A stretch of DNA of 64,000 nt, taken from positions 372,001 through 436,000 of the forward strand of contig NZ_NGJN01000001.1 in the NCBI RefSeq assembly GCF_002266855.1, written 5' to 3'. Below, one piece after another: positions 8,760 to 18,921 of the stretch (position 1 is the first letter of the stretch; every line of letters begins with the position of its first letter). The DNA comes from Winogradskyella aurantia (GTDB lineage: Bacteria; Bacteroidota; Bacteroidia; Flavobacteriales; Flavobacteriaceae). The notes beneath the pieces were generated by a model. The model searched no databases and was not told the origin of the DNA. It saw nothing but the letters and a program-made list of their open reading frames with translations. Both the position numbers and the translations under genes were made by a program.

Positions 8760-10598
8760 ATGGTAGAATTAGCTGGTATAATTATTTTGGGAATTTTGGC
8801 CCAATGGGTTGCTTGGAAATTTAAGATTCCTGCGATTTTACCATTGATTTTAATTGGTCTTTTGGTTGGGCCTATCGCTGCGGAATTTATTAACGAAGAC
8901 GGGTCTAAATGGATTGAGCCTATATGGAATGGCAAGAAAGGGCTTTTTCCTGGAGAAAGTCTTTATAATTTTGTGTCATTGGCTATAAGTATTATTCTTT
9001 TTGAAGGAGGACTTACCTTGAAACGCAATGAAATACGAAATGTAGGTCCTGTTATTACAAAGCTTATTACGGTAGGGGCGGCGATTACCTTTTTTGGAGG
9101 GGCCTTACTAGCACATTATCTCTTCGGTTTAAGATGGGATCTGTGTTTTTTGTTTTCTGGTCTAATCATTGTTACAGGACCTACAGTAATCACACCAATT
9201 TTAAGGAATATTCCATTAAAACGAGACTTGGCAGCTGTTTTAAAATGGGAAGGAATTCTTATAGATCCCATAGGTGCATTAATAGCGGTATTAGTATTTG
9301 AATTTATATCTGTTGGTGGTGGTGTTGGTTTCACAAAAGCTGCTCTTGTGCCATTTGGTAAAATTGTTCTTTTTGGTTCAACCTTTGGCTTTACCTTCGC
9401 CCACGCTTTGGTATTTGCCATCAACAAAAACTTTATTCCTCATTATTTATTGAACGTAGTCTCTCTTTCTGTGGTGTTGCTCGTTTTTATTGAGTCTGAA
9501 ATTTTTGCTCATGAATCCGGTCTGTTGGCTGTTGTCGTTATGGGAATGGTCATCGGCAATAGCAAATTAGATAATATCAAGGAGCTACTCTACTTTAAGG
9601 AATCCTTGAGCGTTCTCTTAATTTCCATCCTCTTTATTCTCTTGGCTGCAAACATTAACTATCAAGACATGCTATTGCTTTATCGCTGGGAAACCTTAGC
9701 CTTGTTTTTAGCTATAGTTTTTTTGTTGCGCCCCCTTGCTGTTTTTATGAGCTCATCAGCATCAAAATTAAAAACGAAAGAAAAAATATTCATAAGTTGG
9801 GTTGGACCACGAGGTATTGTAGCGGCTGGTATTGCCTCTTTATTTGGAAGTAAGTTAAGGGCCGAAGGAGTTGCCGGTGCAGAATATATTACACCGTTGG
9901 TTTTTATGATTGTGTTGGGTACAGTGCTATTGAACGCCACAACAGCACGTTTATTCGCTAAGATTTCTGGGGTGTTCTTAACAAAATCGGAGGGCATTTT
10001 AATAGTTGGCGCCTCCAAGGTGTCTCGTCTTATAGCCCAATATTTAGTAGATAACGACAGGCACGTAGTTTTGATAGATAGCAATCAAAACAATATTAAG
10101 GAAGCTGAGAAGATGGGTATTGAGGCATACACCGAGAACATTTATTCCGACAATCTTACCGACAATATAGAGTTTAACGACATTGGTTTTCTTTTGGCAT
10201 TGACAGGCAATGCCGAAATAAATCGCTATGCCGTCAAAAAATTTGGAGATCAGTTTGGTGAAAACGGTTCATTCAGATTGGCCTCAAAGGCAGAGTTAGA
10301 ATATGGGAAAATTTCTACAGAGGATGGTGTTTTCACGCTTTCTGATGATTTTAACAATCTAATGGATGTCACCGAAAATTATCCCCATATCCGCGAAATA
10401 CCGATAAAGGACATTGAAAATTATAATCTGCTTTTAGATAAAATAAAAGCTGATAAAGACCAAATACCTCTTTTTGTAAAATCAGGCAAGGGAGAGCTAC
10501 ATATTATTGCCGCTGTTGATGATGTTTTAGAAAAAGAAATAGACGCAAAGAGTAAATTGGTCTATCTAGGCAAAGAAATAAAACAACAACCTAATTAG
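8760..10598 (+). CDS. Cation:proton antiporter with C-terminal TrkA-N (RCK) domain
   Basis: About 400 hydrophobic residues with roughly a dozen membrane segments form a sodium/hydrogen-exchanger-like (CPA) core, with charged residues such as WEGILIDPIGAL in a mid membrane segment. These are followed from about residue 415 by a soluble Rossmann domain, GILIVGASKVSRLIAQYLVD, with the acidic VVLIDSN end of the NAD-binding strand. This layout (membrane exchanger plus RCK/TrkA-N) is known from bacterial Na+ or K+/H+ antiporters, in which the RCK domain gates transport by nucleotide or ion. At 612 residues it looks complete. It ends 2 bases from the convergent lepA stop. Ion choice is not readable. 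Confidence 0.88.
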   Translation: MVELAGIIILGILAQWVAWKFKIPAILPLILIGLLVGPIAAEFINEDGSKWIEPIWNGKKGLFPGESLYNFVSLAISIILFEGGLTLKRNEIRNVGPVITKLITVGAAITFFGGALLAHYLFGLRWDLCFLFSGLIIVTGPTVITPILRNIPLKRDLAAVLKWEGILIDPIGALIAVLVFEFISVGGGVGFTKAALVPFGKIVLFGSTFGFTFAHALVFAINKNFIPHYLLNVVSLSVVLLVFIESEIFAHESGLLAVVVMGMVIGNSKLDNIKELLYFKESLSVLLISILFILLAANINYQDMLLLYRWETLALFLAIVFLLRPLAVFMSSSASKLKTKEKIFISWVGPRGIVAAGIASLFGSKLRAEGVAGAEYITPLVFMIVLGTVLLNATTARLFAKISGVFLTKSEGILIVGASKVSRLIAQYLVDNDRHVVLIDSNQNNIKEAEKMGIEAYTENIYSDNLTDNIEFNDIGFLLALTGNAEINRYAVKKFGDQFGENGSFRLASKAELEYGKISTEDGVFTLSDDFNNLMDVTENYPHIREIPIKDIENYNLLLDKIKADKDQIPLFVKSGKGELHIIAAVDDVLEKEIDAKSKLVYLGKEIKQQPN

Positions 10599-10600
10599 AG

Positions 10601-12397
10601 TTAATCATTTAATTTGAGTACTGCCATAAATGCCTGTTGAGGAATTTCAACATTACCTACTTGGCGCATGCGCTTTTTACCTTTCTTTTGTTTTTCTAAA
10701 AGTTTACGTTTTCTAGAAATGTCACCACCATAACACTTAGCGGTAACATCCTTACGAAGTGCTTTGATGGTTTCCCTAGCAATAATCTTAGCCCCAATAG
10801 CTGCTTGTACTGGGATATCGAATTGTTGTCTCGGAATAAGCTCTTTTAGCTTTTCAGTCATTTTTTTACCGATAGAGTAGGCGTTGTCTGCGTGAACTAA
10901 GGCCGAAAGAGCATCTACGGTTTGGGCATTCAACAAAATGTCAACCCGAACAAGCTTAGAACTGCGTAAGCCAATAGGTGTATAATCAAAGGAGGCATAA
11001 CCCTTTGAAACCGTTTTTAAACGGTCATAAAAATCGAACACAATCTCGGCCAAGGGCATGTCAAAACTTAATTCAACACGTTCAGTGGTTAAATAGGTTT
11101 GGTTGGTAATCTGCCCGCGCTTTTCTATACAAAGACTCATTACGGGACCTACAAAATCCGATTTTGTGATAATAGTTGCCTTGATATAGGGCTCTTCAAC
11201 CCTGTTTAAAGTCGAAGGTTCCGGCAAATCTGAAGGGTTATTGACAATAACGATTTCATCTGGATTTTTATTGGTGTAAGCATGATAACTTACGTTAGGC
11301 ACCGTGGTGATGACGGTCATATCAAACTCGCGCTCCAAACGTTCTTGAATAATCTCAAGGTGAAGCATGCCTAAAAATCCGCATCTAAACCCAAAGCCTA
11401 AGGCTGCAGAACTTTCGGGTTGAAAAACTAGAGACGCATCATTGAGTTGAAGTTTTTCCATTGAACTTCTCAACTCTTCATAATCTTCGGTGTCTACGGG
11501 ATATATACCTGCAAAAACCATGGGTTTAACATCTTCAAACCCTCCTATGGCATTGGTTGTTGGGTGTTTGGCATCGGTAATAGTATCACCCACCTTAACC
11601 TCACGGGCTTCTTTAATTCCAGTAATTAAATAGCCCACATCACCTGCTTTGATTTCGTTTTTTGGAGCCTGTTTAAGCTTTAGGGTACCAACTTCGTCAG
11701 CAAAATAGGTTTTTCCAGTGTTTATAAATTTGATGTGCTGCCCCTTTTTTATAGACCCATTAATTACTCTAAAAATAGTTTCTACACCTCTAAAAGGATT
11801 ATAAACAGAATCGAATATTAAGGCCTGAAGAGGCTCATCAAGGACGCCTTTAGGCGCCGGAATTCGTTCAATAATAGCTTCAATAATTTTATCTACGCCT
11901 AAGCCTGTTTTCCCACTCGCAGGAATCACTTCTGACGGGTCACATCCCAAGAGGTCAACAATATCGTCTGTAACCTCCTCAGGGTTTGCGCTAGGTAAGT
12001 CTATCTTATTAAGAACAGGAATGATCTCTAAATCATTTTCTAATGCTAGATAAAGATTTGAGATAGTTTGCGCCTGAATGCTCTGTGCGGCATCTACAAT
12101 GAGAAGGGCTCCTTCACAGGCAGCAATAGAGCGTGACACTTCATAGGAGAAATCGACGTGTCCAGGCGTATCAATTAAATTAAAAATGTATTGTTCGCCC
12201 TTGTAGTTGTACTCCATCTGAATAGCATGCGATTTGATGGTGATACCACGCTCACGCTCTAAATCCATATTATCCAGAAGCTGGTCTTGTTTTTCTCTTT
12301 CAGTCACCGACCCAGTAAAGTCCAACAAGCGATCAGCTAAAGTACTTTTTCCGTGGTCTATATGTGCTATGATGCAAAAATTGCGGATGTTCTTCAT
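10601..12397 (-). CDS. lepA: Elongation factor 4 (back-translocating GTPase LepA)
   Basis: The 598-residue translational GTPase has the G1 motif [10 protein letters not shown]2 in [12 protein letters not shown]3 DTPGH, G4 NKID and the LepA-specific C-terminal domain ending in [19 protein letters not shown]. Length and domain order match LepA exactly. It acts on stalled or mistranslocated ribosomes. Monocistronic and convergent with the antiporter gene; a TATATTTG -7 box lies about 30 bases upstream of its ATG. Confidence 0.97.
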   Translation of the reverse strand: MKNIRNFCIIAHIDHGKSTLADRLLDFTGSVTEREKQDQLLDNMDLERERGITIKSHAIQMEYNYKGEQYIFNLIDTPGHVDFSYEVSRSIAACEGALLIVDAAQSIQAQTISNLYLALENDLEIIPVLNKIDLPSANPEEVTDDIVDLLGCDPSEVIPASGKTGLGVDKIIEAIIERIPAPKGVLDEPLQALIFDSVYNPFRGVETIFRVINGSIKKGQHIKFINTGKTYFADEVGTLKLKQAPKNEIKAGDVGYLITGIKEAREVKVGDTITDAKHPTTNAIGGFEDVKPMVFAGIYPVDTEDYEELRSSMEKLQLNDASLVFQPESSAALGFGFRCGFLGMLHLEIIQERLEREFDMTVITTVPNVSYHAYTNKNPDEIVIVNNPSDLPEPSTLNRVEEPYIKATIITKSDFVGPVMSLCIEKRGQITNQTYLTTERVELSFDMPLAEIVFDFYDRLKTVSKGYASFDYTPIGLRSSKLVRVDILLNAQTVDALSALVHADNAYSIGKKMTEKLKELIPRQQFDIPVQAAIGAKIIARETIKALRKDVTAKCYGGDISRKRKLLEKQKKGKKRMRQVGNVEIPQQAFMAVLKLND

Positions 12398-12426
12398 TTA
12401 TCTTTTTCTAATGCAATATAAGACTG

Positions 12427-12434
12427 CAAATATA
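12427..12434 (-). promoter_or_regulatory. -7 promoter element upstream of lepA
   Basis: TATATTTG on the minus strand is an exact TAnnTTTG match ending 29 bases before the lepA ATG. No good -33 box is present at the preferred spacing. Confidence 0.4.
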
Positions 12435-12547
12435 ATTGATTTATTGTGCTTAATTATAGGAAAAGGTACAATATGGGCGCTATAATTACGGAAAAACCGT
12501 AACTAATAGTTAAAAACAATTTTTATCTTGCGATTTAAACCTAACTT

Positions 12548-14965
12548 ATGATAGTCAATTTACGACTTTTGTTATGCGCAGTACTTTTACCGTCTTTCTA
12601 TCTACTGCAGGCCCAAGACTTTTCAATATTAGGACGCGTTACAGAAGCAAGTGATACACCAATAGAGTTTGCAAACGTTGTGGTGTTAGCAGAAGATTCG
12701 AATCAGTTTATCAAGGGGACCTCAACAGATGATAATGGGCGATTTAGCTTAAATAATCTAGCCGCTGGGAACTATAAATTACGCATTAGCTATATAGGTT
12801 TTGAAGACTACGAGCAAAAACTTATTCTAAACGGAAATTTGGATATAAAAACCATTGTACTCAACGAAGGGGCTGAAACCCTAGGGCAAGTGGATATTGT
12901 AGGGAGAAAACCTACCGTTACCCGCAAGCCAGACCGATTGGTATTTAACATTGAAAATACAGCCCTGACAGAGGGGTCTACCTTGGGTGTTTTAAGAAAT
13001 ACACCAGGTGTTATTGTCGCTGAGGGCGAGATTAATATTAAAAGTAATCGTGCAGTGGTTTACATTAACAACCGAAGAGTGCAATTGACATCTGATGAGT
13101 TAATTCAATTACTTGAAAGCGCCCCGGCCAACAGTATAAAATCTGTTGAGGTTATTACCAATCCACCAGCTAGTTATGATGCGGATAGCGGTTCGGTAAT
13201 TAATATTATAATGAGTAAAAACCTGGTAACTGGCTACAGGGGCAGTGTTGCAACAAATTATACACAGGGCGTTTTTCCTAGGTATAACGTGGGAACAAGC
13301 CATTATTTTAAAAACAATAAGGTTAATCTTAATATCAATTATGATTACAATAGTGAAAAGATTAATAGAGATAACGATGAGCGCATAAACTATTTAGACG
13401 CCGATAACGAGTTGGACGAAATTTGGCGGTCTAATGTCAATAGAAACACCTGGTCAGAAACCCATAATCTTAATCTTAATTTCGATTATTATCTAGATGA
13501 TAAAAGCACATTAAGTCTTACAAGTACTGGCTTATATATGCCTTACTTTAAATATAAAATAAACAATAACACAAACATCAGCGACAGTAATGGCGCGTTT
13601 TTATCACGATTCACGGCAAACAACCTTTCGCGAGATAATAAATATAATATTGGGAGTGACCTCACCTTCTCACACAATTTTGAAAACGCTGCAAATTTGT
13701 CATTTAATGTGCATTATACTGCCTTTAGCTATGAGCGCGACCAAAACGTTTTTAGTAACTTTTTTGATGGCTCGAATAGTTTTATAAACAGTTCAGAATT
13801 CAACACATTGGCTAATCAAGAAACTCAAATCGCAACAGCAAAGGGAGATTATAGTTTACCTATTAGTGAGAGTTCAAACTTTACGACAGGTTTAAAATAC
13901 TCTAATGTGATTACGGATAGCGATATTACACGACTAGATATAATTAATGGTCAGGAGGTTATTAATACAGATAACTCAGATGCCTTCAAGTATGATGAAA
14001 AGGTTTTTGCCGCCTATGCTAATTTTAGTAAATCATGGGAAAATTGGGATTTAAACATTGGCCTTAGAGTAGAACAAACCAATATTGAAGGCACATCTGT
14101 TACCTTAAACCAAACGAACACTCAAGACTATTTAAATTGGTTTCCAAACCTAAGCCTGTCCCACCAATTATTTGAAGACATGAGCATTTATGGAAACTAT
14201 AAACGCAGTATTGTTAGGCCCAATTATACCAACCTTAACCCATTTAGGTTCTTCTTAAATGAGAACTTCGTAGTTACCGGAAACCCAGAGCTTACTCCAA
14301 CATACATTGACCACTATACGGTGGGCACTAGTTTTTTGAAGTATTTTACTGTTGAAGCGTATTACATGAAATATGATGGAAATATTGTAGAACTACCTAG
14401 ACAGGATAACACTACTAATATATTGGCCTTTTCACCGAATAATCTTGACAATATGGTAGATTATGGCTTTGATTTTATCGTACAATTTGGACCGGCTAGA
14501 TGGTGGTATATTTATGCAGTGACCTCCTTTTACAATATATCACAAGAAACCAGCTTTGGCAATAACTTCGTGAGCCTGGACCAATGGTCTAACATCAGTA
14601 TTTTACAAAATAGCTTTAGGTTTCTAGAGGATAATAGTTTAAACGTCAACTTTAACATAACCTATAATAACACAAACCTTCAGAATTTAGCCTTAATTAG
14701 CACGCGTTATATTTCTAGCTTGAGTGTTACCAAGTCGGTGTTTAACAAAAAAGGGATGATTTCTTTAAGTATAGAAGACCTCTTTAACGAACAAGATTAT
14801 CTTTTAGACGTAGACTACCTCAACCAATCAAGCCAGTATTTTACTGATATAGACAATCGTTTCGTAAAAATCGGTTTCCGCTATAATTTCGGCAATACAA
14901 AACTCACTACGAATGAACGCTCCACATCTGCAGAGGAGAGAGACCGTATTAAAGACTTAAATTAA
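12548..14965 (+). CDS. Outer membrane beta-barrel protein (TonB-receptor-like, CarboxypepD_reg N-domain)
   Basis: A signal peptide (to about LLQAQ, residue 22) precedes a carboxypeptidase-regulatory-like beta-sandwich (about 25-112, with GRFSLNNLAAGNYKLRISYI), a plug-like domain (about 125-225, STLGVLRNTPGVIV and NPPASYDADSGSVINI), and a long stretch of alternating Asn/Tyr/Ser-rich strands forming the barrel. This is the architecture of the OMP_b-brl_3 type of TonB-dependent-receptor relatives abundant in Bacteroidetes. The C-terminus is a charged tail after the last strand, not a terminal aromatic residue. No SusD partner is adjacent, so polysaccharide uptake is not indicated. Ligand unknown. 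The gene ends with a 4-base overlap with the convergent PD40 gene. Confidence 0.87.
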   Translation: MIVNLRLLLCAVLLPSFYLLQAQDFSILGRVTEASDTPIEFANVVVLAEDSNQFIKGTSTDDNGRFSLNNLAAGNYKLRISYIGFEDYEQKLILNGNLDIKTIVLNEGAETLGQVDIVGRKPTVTRKPDRLVFNIENTALTEGSTLGVLRNTPGVIVAEGEINIKSNRAVVYINNRRVQLTSDELIQLLESAPANSIKSVEVITNPPASYDADSGSVINIIMSKNLVTGYRGSVATNYTQGVFPRYNVGTSHYFKNNKVNLNINYDYNSEKINRDNDERINYLDADNELDEIWRSNVNRNTWSETHNLNLNFDYYLDDKSTLSLTSTGLYMPYFKYKINNNTNISDSNGAFLSRFTANNLSRDNKYNIGSDLTFSHNFENAANLSFNVHYTAFSYERDQNVFSNFFDGSNSFINSSEFNTLANQETQIATAKGDYSLPISESSNFTTGLKYSNVITDSDITRLDIINGQEVINTDNSDAFKYDEKVFAAYANFSKSWENWDLNIGLRVEQTNIEGTSVTLNQTNTQDYLNWFPNLSLSHQLFEDMSIYGNYKRSIVRPNYTNLNPFRFFLNENFVVTGNPELTPTYIDHYTVGTSFLKYFTVEAYYMKYDGNIVELPRQDNTTNILAFSPNNLDNMVDYGFDFIVQFGPARWWYIYAVTSFYNISQETSFGNNFVSLDQWSNISILQNSFRFLEDNSLNVNFNITYNNTNLQNLALISTRYISSLSVTKSVFNKKGMISLSIEDLFNEQDYLLDVDYLNQSSQYFTDIDNRFVKIGFRYNFGNTKLTTNERSTSAEERDRIKDLN

Positions 14966-16074
14966 TCTTGCCATTCGGCAATAAATAAATTCGTATCTCT
15001 TCCACCACCGTTATTTCGGTTTGATGAAAAGGCTAAGTACTTACCGTTGTTAGAAAAAACAGGAAAAGCATCAAAGGTTTCACCGTGGGTAATACGAGTT
15101 AAGTTTTTCCCATCTATATCAATCATATATAAATTAAATGGAAACCCCCGTTCGGCCTCAAAGTTAGAAGAGAATAAAATCTTTTCACCAGATGGATGAA
15201 AAAACGGACTCCAATTAGCATTTCCCAAGTCGGTTAACTGGCGTAAATCACTGCCATCTGCATTGCAGATATACAGCTCCATTTCGGTGGGCTCTACAAG
15301 GCCTTCGGCTAATAACTCCTTGTACTCTTTAATTTCAGTTTCAGTTTTGGGACGCGAAGACCTAAAAATAATTTTGGTACCGTCTGGCGAAAAGAATGCA
15401 CCGCCATCATAACCTAATTCGTCGGTTATTTGCGTGACCTCGGAACCGTCAATATTCATTGTGTAAAGCTCTAAATCTCCACTGCGGGTTGATGTAAATA
15501 CTATTTTATCCCCCTTAGGCGATACGGTTGGTTCAGCATCATATCCTATTTCATTTGTCAATTGATTGACGATATTGCCCTCTAAATCTGCTACGAAAAT
15601 GTCATAGCTGTCGTAAATAGGCCAGATGTACTTGCCGTTTTTACGTAACGGTGTTTCTGGGCAGTTCTCATCACTTAAGTGTGTTGAGGCATAAATGATG
15701 TGTTTGTTATCTGGCAAAAAGTAAGCGCAAGTGGTGCGGCCCTTACCTGTACTGATCATTGGTGGAACGGTATCTTCAAACGTCTCATCAAAATTCATGA
15801 GAAACATTTGGTCACAACTCACATTCCAATTAGCATTATTGGATTGAAACACAATCTGTTTATCGTCAAAGCTCCAGTAGGCTTCTGCATTATCCCCTCC
15901 GAAGGTGACTTGCCTCATAGATTTGAAATGCTTTTCTTCAGGATATATTAAGGAACTGTCAGTTTTAATGGGTTCTGCAGTTTTTTGGTCAGTTGTTTTA
16001 GAGTCTTCAGAACCATTGCCTTTACAAGACCACAATGCAATGCATAAAAATAAACTTAAAAGTATTCTGTTCAT
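14962..16074 (-). CDS. TolB-like PD40 beta-propeller lipoprotein
   Basis: The type II signal peptide has lipobox LWSC (Cys17), followed by an acidic linker and repeated WD40-like/PD40 blades, each with a signature such as PTVSPKGDKIVFTSTRSGD, FFSPDGTKIIFRSSR and PVFSNNGKYLAFSSNRN. Such propellers are protein- or peptide-interaction modules; TolB itself works in envelope integrity. At 370 residues it is a single propeller with no TolB N-terminal domain and no attached peptidase. It stands alone with its own -7 box about 44 bases upstream. Function beyond a periplasmic, lipid-anchored scaffold cannot be stated. Confidence 0.85.
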   Translation of the reverse strand: MNRILLSLFLCIALWSCKGNGSEDSKTTDQKTAEPIKTDSSLIYPEEKHFKSMRQVTFGGDNAEAYWSFDDKQIVFQSNNANWNVSCDQMFLMNFDETFEDTVPPMISTGKGRTTCAYFLPDNKHIIYASTHLSDENCPETPLRKNGKYIWPIYDSYDIFVADLEGNIVNQLTNEIGYDAEPTVSPKGDKIVFTSTRSGDLELYTMNIDGSEVTQITDELGYDGGAFFSPDGTKIIFRSSRPKTETEIKEYKELLAEGLVEPTEMELYICNADGSDLRQLTDLGNANWSPFFHPSGEKILFSSNFEAERGFPFNLYMIDIDGKNLTRITHGETFDAFPVFSNNGKYLAFSSNRNNGGGRDTNLFIAEWQD

Positions 16075-16117
16075 AACAAAGTATTATAATAAATGGTATT
16101 TAATACCTAATTTTGTG

Positions 16118-16125
16118 CAAAAATA
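16118..16125 (-). promoter_or_regulatory. -7 promoter element upstream of the PD40 lipoprotein gene
   Basis: TATTTTTG on the minus strand is an exact TAnnTTTG match, 43 bases before the ATG. The -33 region is weak. Confidence 0.4.
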
Positions 16126-16222
16126 AGGTATAGTCTTGAAATGCACTATAAATAATTTTTTGTAACAATTTCTACTTTCTATCGCTGTATTTCTATTGTC
16201 TATACAATCAATTTCTTACAAC

Positions 16223-17467
16223 ATGAAAAAGATTCTTTTATTATTCATTTTAGTGGCTGTTGCAGGGTGTAAATCTGAACCACAAATAGCAGAAAATAAA
16301 ATTAAGGAAGATGTCACAATTTTAGCTGACGATAAACTCGAAGGCCGACAGACGGGAACAAAAGGCGAAGAACTAGCCGCAGAATATATTGTAGGGCGCT
16401 TTAAGGACATTGGACTTTCGGAAAAAGGTACAGAGGGCTATATACAGTCATTTTCATTCAAGCCCAAAACAGACCCACACAAGGAAGTTGAGTTTAGCAC
16501 AAATGAGGATGGTACTATTACCGGTAAGAACATTATTGGATTTTTGGATAATAACGCCAAAACAACCATTGTAATCGGTGCCCATTATGACCATTTGGGT
16601 TATGGAGGTGAAGGTTCCTTGTATAGAGAAGGCGACAAAGCTATTCACAATGGCGCAGATGATAATGCTAGTGGCGTGGCCGTGATGTTAAACTTAGCGA
16701 GCAGATTAAAGCTCAAAAATGATCAAGCCGAAATAAAGGACAAAAACAACTATTTGTTTATGGCATTTTCTGGTGAGGAAATGGGGTTATTGGGTTCTAA
16801 CTTTTTTTCAAAAAACCCAACTATAGATGCTAAATCCATTAATTACATGATTAATATGGATATGGTAGGTCGCATGAAAGCTGACAGTACGTTGGCGGTT
16901 TATGGAACGGGAACATCACCAATTTTTAAACAAACCTTGAAGTCGCATAACGATAAGTTTAAGCTGATAGAGAACGAGAGCGGTGTGGGACCAAGTGACC
17001 ACACATCATTTTATTTAATCGATGTTCCTGTGTTACACTTTTTTACGGGTCAGCACGAGGATTATCACAAGCCAAGTGATGATACAGAGAAGTTGAATTA
17101 TGAAGGAATGAGCCTTATTTCCGATTATATTCTTGACATCGTCTCAGATTTAGATGACAATGGAGAGCTTGCTTTCAGAACAACTAAAAACGAAAGTGAA
17201 GAGACCCCAAGGTTTAAGGTTGGCCTAGGTGTTGTTCCCGACTATTTATATGATGGTGAGGGTATGCGTATTGATGGGACTCGTGAAGAAACCCCAGCTT
17301 TTAATGCAGGGCTTCAAAAAGGGGATATTGTTTTAAAACTAGGGGACAGTACTGTGACCGACATGATGAGTTATATGCGCGCACTTTCTGTTTTTGAAAA
17401 AGGAGATGACGCTAATATTACCGTAAAGCGAGGCCAGGAAACCATAGAGACCAAGGTAAAGTTTTAA
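16223..17467 (+). CDS. M28 family zinc aminopeptidase lipoprotein with PDZ domain
   Basis: I started at the ATG at 16223, which gives MKKILLLFILVAVAGC, a clean lipoprotein signal (lipobox VAGC). An upstream in-frame TTG (16196) would add nine residues ahead of the signal and is unlikely. The co-catalytic zinc ligands of M28 are visible: His in GAHYDHLGYG, Asp in GADDNASGV, Glu-Glu in FSGEEMGLLGS, Asp in NMDMVGRM and the last His in DYHKPSDD. A PDZ domain occupies the last 90 residues or so (GMRIDGTREETPAFNAGLQKGD region). It probably trims peptides at the periplasmic face. The DUF4345 gene follows after 21 bases. Confidence 0.93.
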   Translation: MKKILLLFILVAVAGCKSEPQIAENKIKEDVTILADDKLEGRQTGTKGEELAAEYIVGRFKDIGLSEKGTEGYIQSFSFKPKTDPHKEVEFSTNEDGTITGKNIIGFLDNNAKTTIVIGAHYDHLGYGGEGSLYREGDKAIHNGADDNASGVAVMLNLASRLKLKNDQAEIKDKNNYLFMAFSGEEMGLLGSNFFSKNPTIDAKSINYMINMDMVGRMKADSTLAVYGTGTSPIFKQTLKSHNDKFKLIENESGVGPSDHTSFYLIDVPVLHFFTGQHEDYHKPSDDTEKLNYEGMSLISDYILDIVSDLDDNGELAFRTTKNESEETPRFKVGLGVVPDYLYDGEGMRIDGTREETPAFNAGLQKGDIVLKLGDSTVTDMMSYMRALSVFEKGDDANITVKRGQETIETKVKF

Positions 17468-17488
17468 GGGTTTTTCAAGTAAGAACCA

Positions 17489-17878
17489 ATGATAAAACAA
17501 TATATTTTATCTAAGATTCACTTAATTATCTCTATTCTAATTGTGGTGCCTGTAGCTTTTGTTTACGGATTTAACCCAGAATTTCTATTTGAGATCCATC
17601 CAGAATCCACAGACGAGCACAACATCTTAAAAGCCATAATGGGCCTTTATTTGGGCCTTGCTACAATTTGGATTTTAGGATTATACAAACCTTATTTTTA
17701 CAGAACAGCTCTAACAACTAATACGGTATTTATGTTAGGCTTAGGTCTTGGAAGGTGCTTAAGTATGTTAACGGAGGGTATGCCTTCTCCTGCTTTTATA
17801 TTTGGAACGATAGGCGAGTTGGTTTTGGGAGTTTATGGTTTGTGGGTTTTAAAGGCAGAACCATTCCGCCAGAATTAA
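17489..17878 (+). CDS. DUF4345 family small membrane protein
   Basis: The 129-residue protein has four predicted membrane spans (about 8-28, 46-65, 72-92, 98-122) and the family pattern AIMGLYLGLATIWILG … GLGLGRCLSM … GELVLGVYGLWVL. The role of DUF4345 proteins is unknown. It lies 21 bases downstream of the M28 peptidase and is probably on the same transcript. Its stop is 47 bases from the dusB start. Confidence 0.75.
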   Translation: MIKQYILSKIHLIISILIVVPVAFVYGFNPEFLFEIHPESTDEHNILKAIMGLYLGLATIWILGLYKPYFYRTALTTNTVFMLGLGLGRCLSMLTEGMPSPAFIFGTIGELVLGVYGLWVLKAEPFRQN

Positions 17879-17882
17879 AATC

Positions 17883-17909
17883 TTGATATTTTAAAAAACC
17901 GTAGCTTTG
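17883..17909 (+). promoter_or_regulatory. Promoter of dusB
   Basis: TTG, a 16-base spacer and TAGCTTTG (exact TAnnTTTG) end 16 bases before the TTG start of dusB. The short leader supports that unusual start codon. Confidence 0.5.
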
Positions 17910-17925
17910 CTGCAAAATTATAGAC

Positions 17926-18921
17926 TTGGTTAAAATAGGCGACATAGAATTATCTGATTTTCCTTTGCTTCTTGCACCTATGGAAGACGTGAGCGACCCT
18001 CCTTTTAGAGCCTTATGCAAGGAGCAGGGTGCTGATGTGGTCTATACCGAGTTTGTTTCTAGCGAAGGTCTTATTCGTAATGCGGCAAAAAGCGTTATGA
18101 AACTAGATATCTATGAAAAAGAACGTCCCGTGGGGATTCAGATTTTCGGCGCTAATATGGAAAGCATGTTGCAGACCATTGATATTGTTGAAAAATCTAA
18201 GCCGGATATTATAGACATCAACTTTGGTTGCCCCGTGAAGAAAGTGGTTTCTAAGGGTGCTGGTGCAGGGATATTAAAAGACGTTTGCCTCATGGAAGAG
18301 CTCACAGCAGAAATGGTAAAACGCACTAATTTACCTGTCACGGTTAAAACCCGTTTGGGCTGGGACCACGATTCCATAAAAATAGTAGAGGTAGCTGAAC
18401 GGCTTCAAGATGTTGGTATAAAAGCAATTTCCATACACGGTCGCACAAGGGCGCAGATGTATAAGGGCGATGCAGACTGGAAACCTATAGCAGAGGTTAA
18501 GAACAACCCAAGAATGCATATTCCAGTTTTTGGAAATGGCGATGTTAACACGCCAGAGCGTGCGGTAGAGATGCGAGACCGTTATGGATTGGACGGTGCC
18601 ATGATAGGACGCGCTTCTATTGGTAACCCATGGTTCTTTAAACAGGTAAAGCATTATTTTAATACGGGACAACACCTACCACCCATTTCAATGGAGGAAC
18701 GGGTAAAGGCCGCAAGAAGACATCTTCAAATGGCTATTGATTGGAAAGGGGAAAAACTGGGTGTTTTTGAAACGAGACGACATTACACCAACTACTTTAA
18801 AGGAATTCCCGACTTTAAGGAATATCGTATGAAAATGGTTACCAGTGATGATTCAATAGATGTGTTCGCCGCTTTTGATGAGGTCTTGGAAAAGTTCTCC
18901 AATTATCAGTTCGTAAGCTAA
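17926..18921 (+). CDS. dusB: tRNA-dihydrouridine synthase, DusB type
   Basis: This flavoprotein reduces uridines in the tRNA D-loop with NAD(P)H. Visible signatures are the FMN-barrel opening LLLAPMEDVSDPPFR, the catalytic-Cys segment INFGCPVKKVVSKGAGAG, KTRLGWDHD, SIHGRTRAQMYKGDADW and the phosphate-binding GNGDV and GLDGAMIGRASIGNPW. The start is TTG at 17926: no ATG occurs before the conserved N-terminus, and an upstream promoter box fits this position. At 331 residues it is full length. Convergent with the permease gene with a 4-base overlap at the stops. Confidence 0.95.
   Translation: MVKIGDIELSDFPLLLAPMEDVSDPPFRALCKEQGADVVYTEFVSSEGLIRNAAKSVMKLDIYEKERPVGIQIFGANMESMLQTIDIVEKSKPDIIDINFGCPVKKVVSKGAGAGILKDVCLMEELTAEMVKRTNLPVTVKTRLGWDHDSIKIVEVAERLQDVGIKAISIHGRTRAQMYKGDADWKPIAEVKNNPRMHIPVFGNGDVNTPERAVEMRDRYGLDGAMIGRASIGNPWFFKQVKHYFNTGQHLPPISMEERVKAARRHLQMAIDWKGEKLGVFETRRHYTNYFKGIPDFKEYRMKMVTSDDSIDVFAAFDEVLEKFSNYQFVS

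Noticed and set aside
9680..10084. Open frame on the minus strand inside the antiporter gene
   Set aside because: Overlaps conserved membrane and RCK coding sequence of the plus strand and shows no motif of its own.
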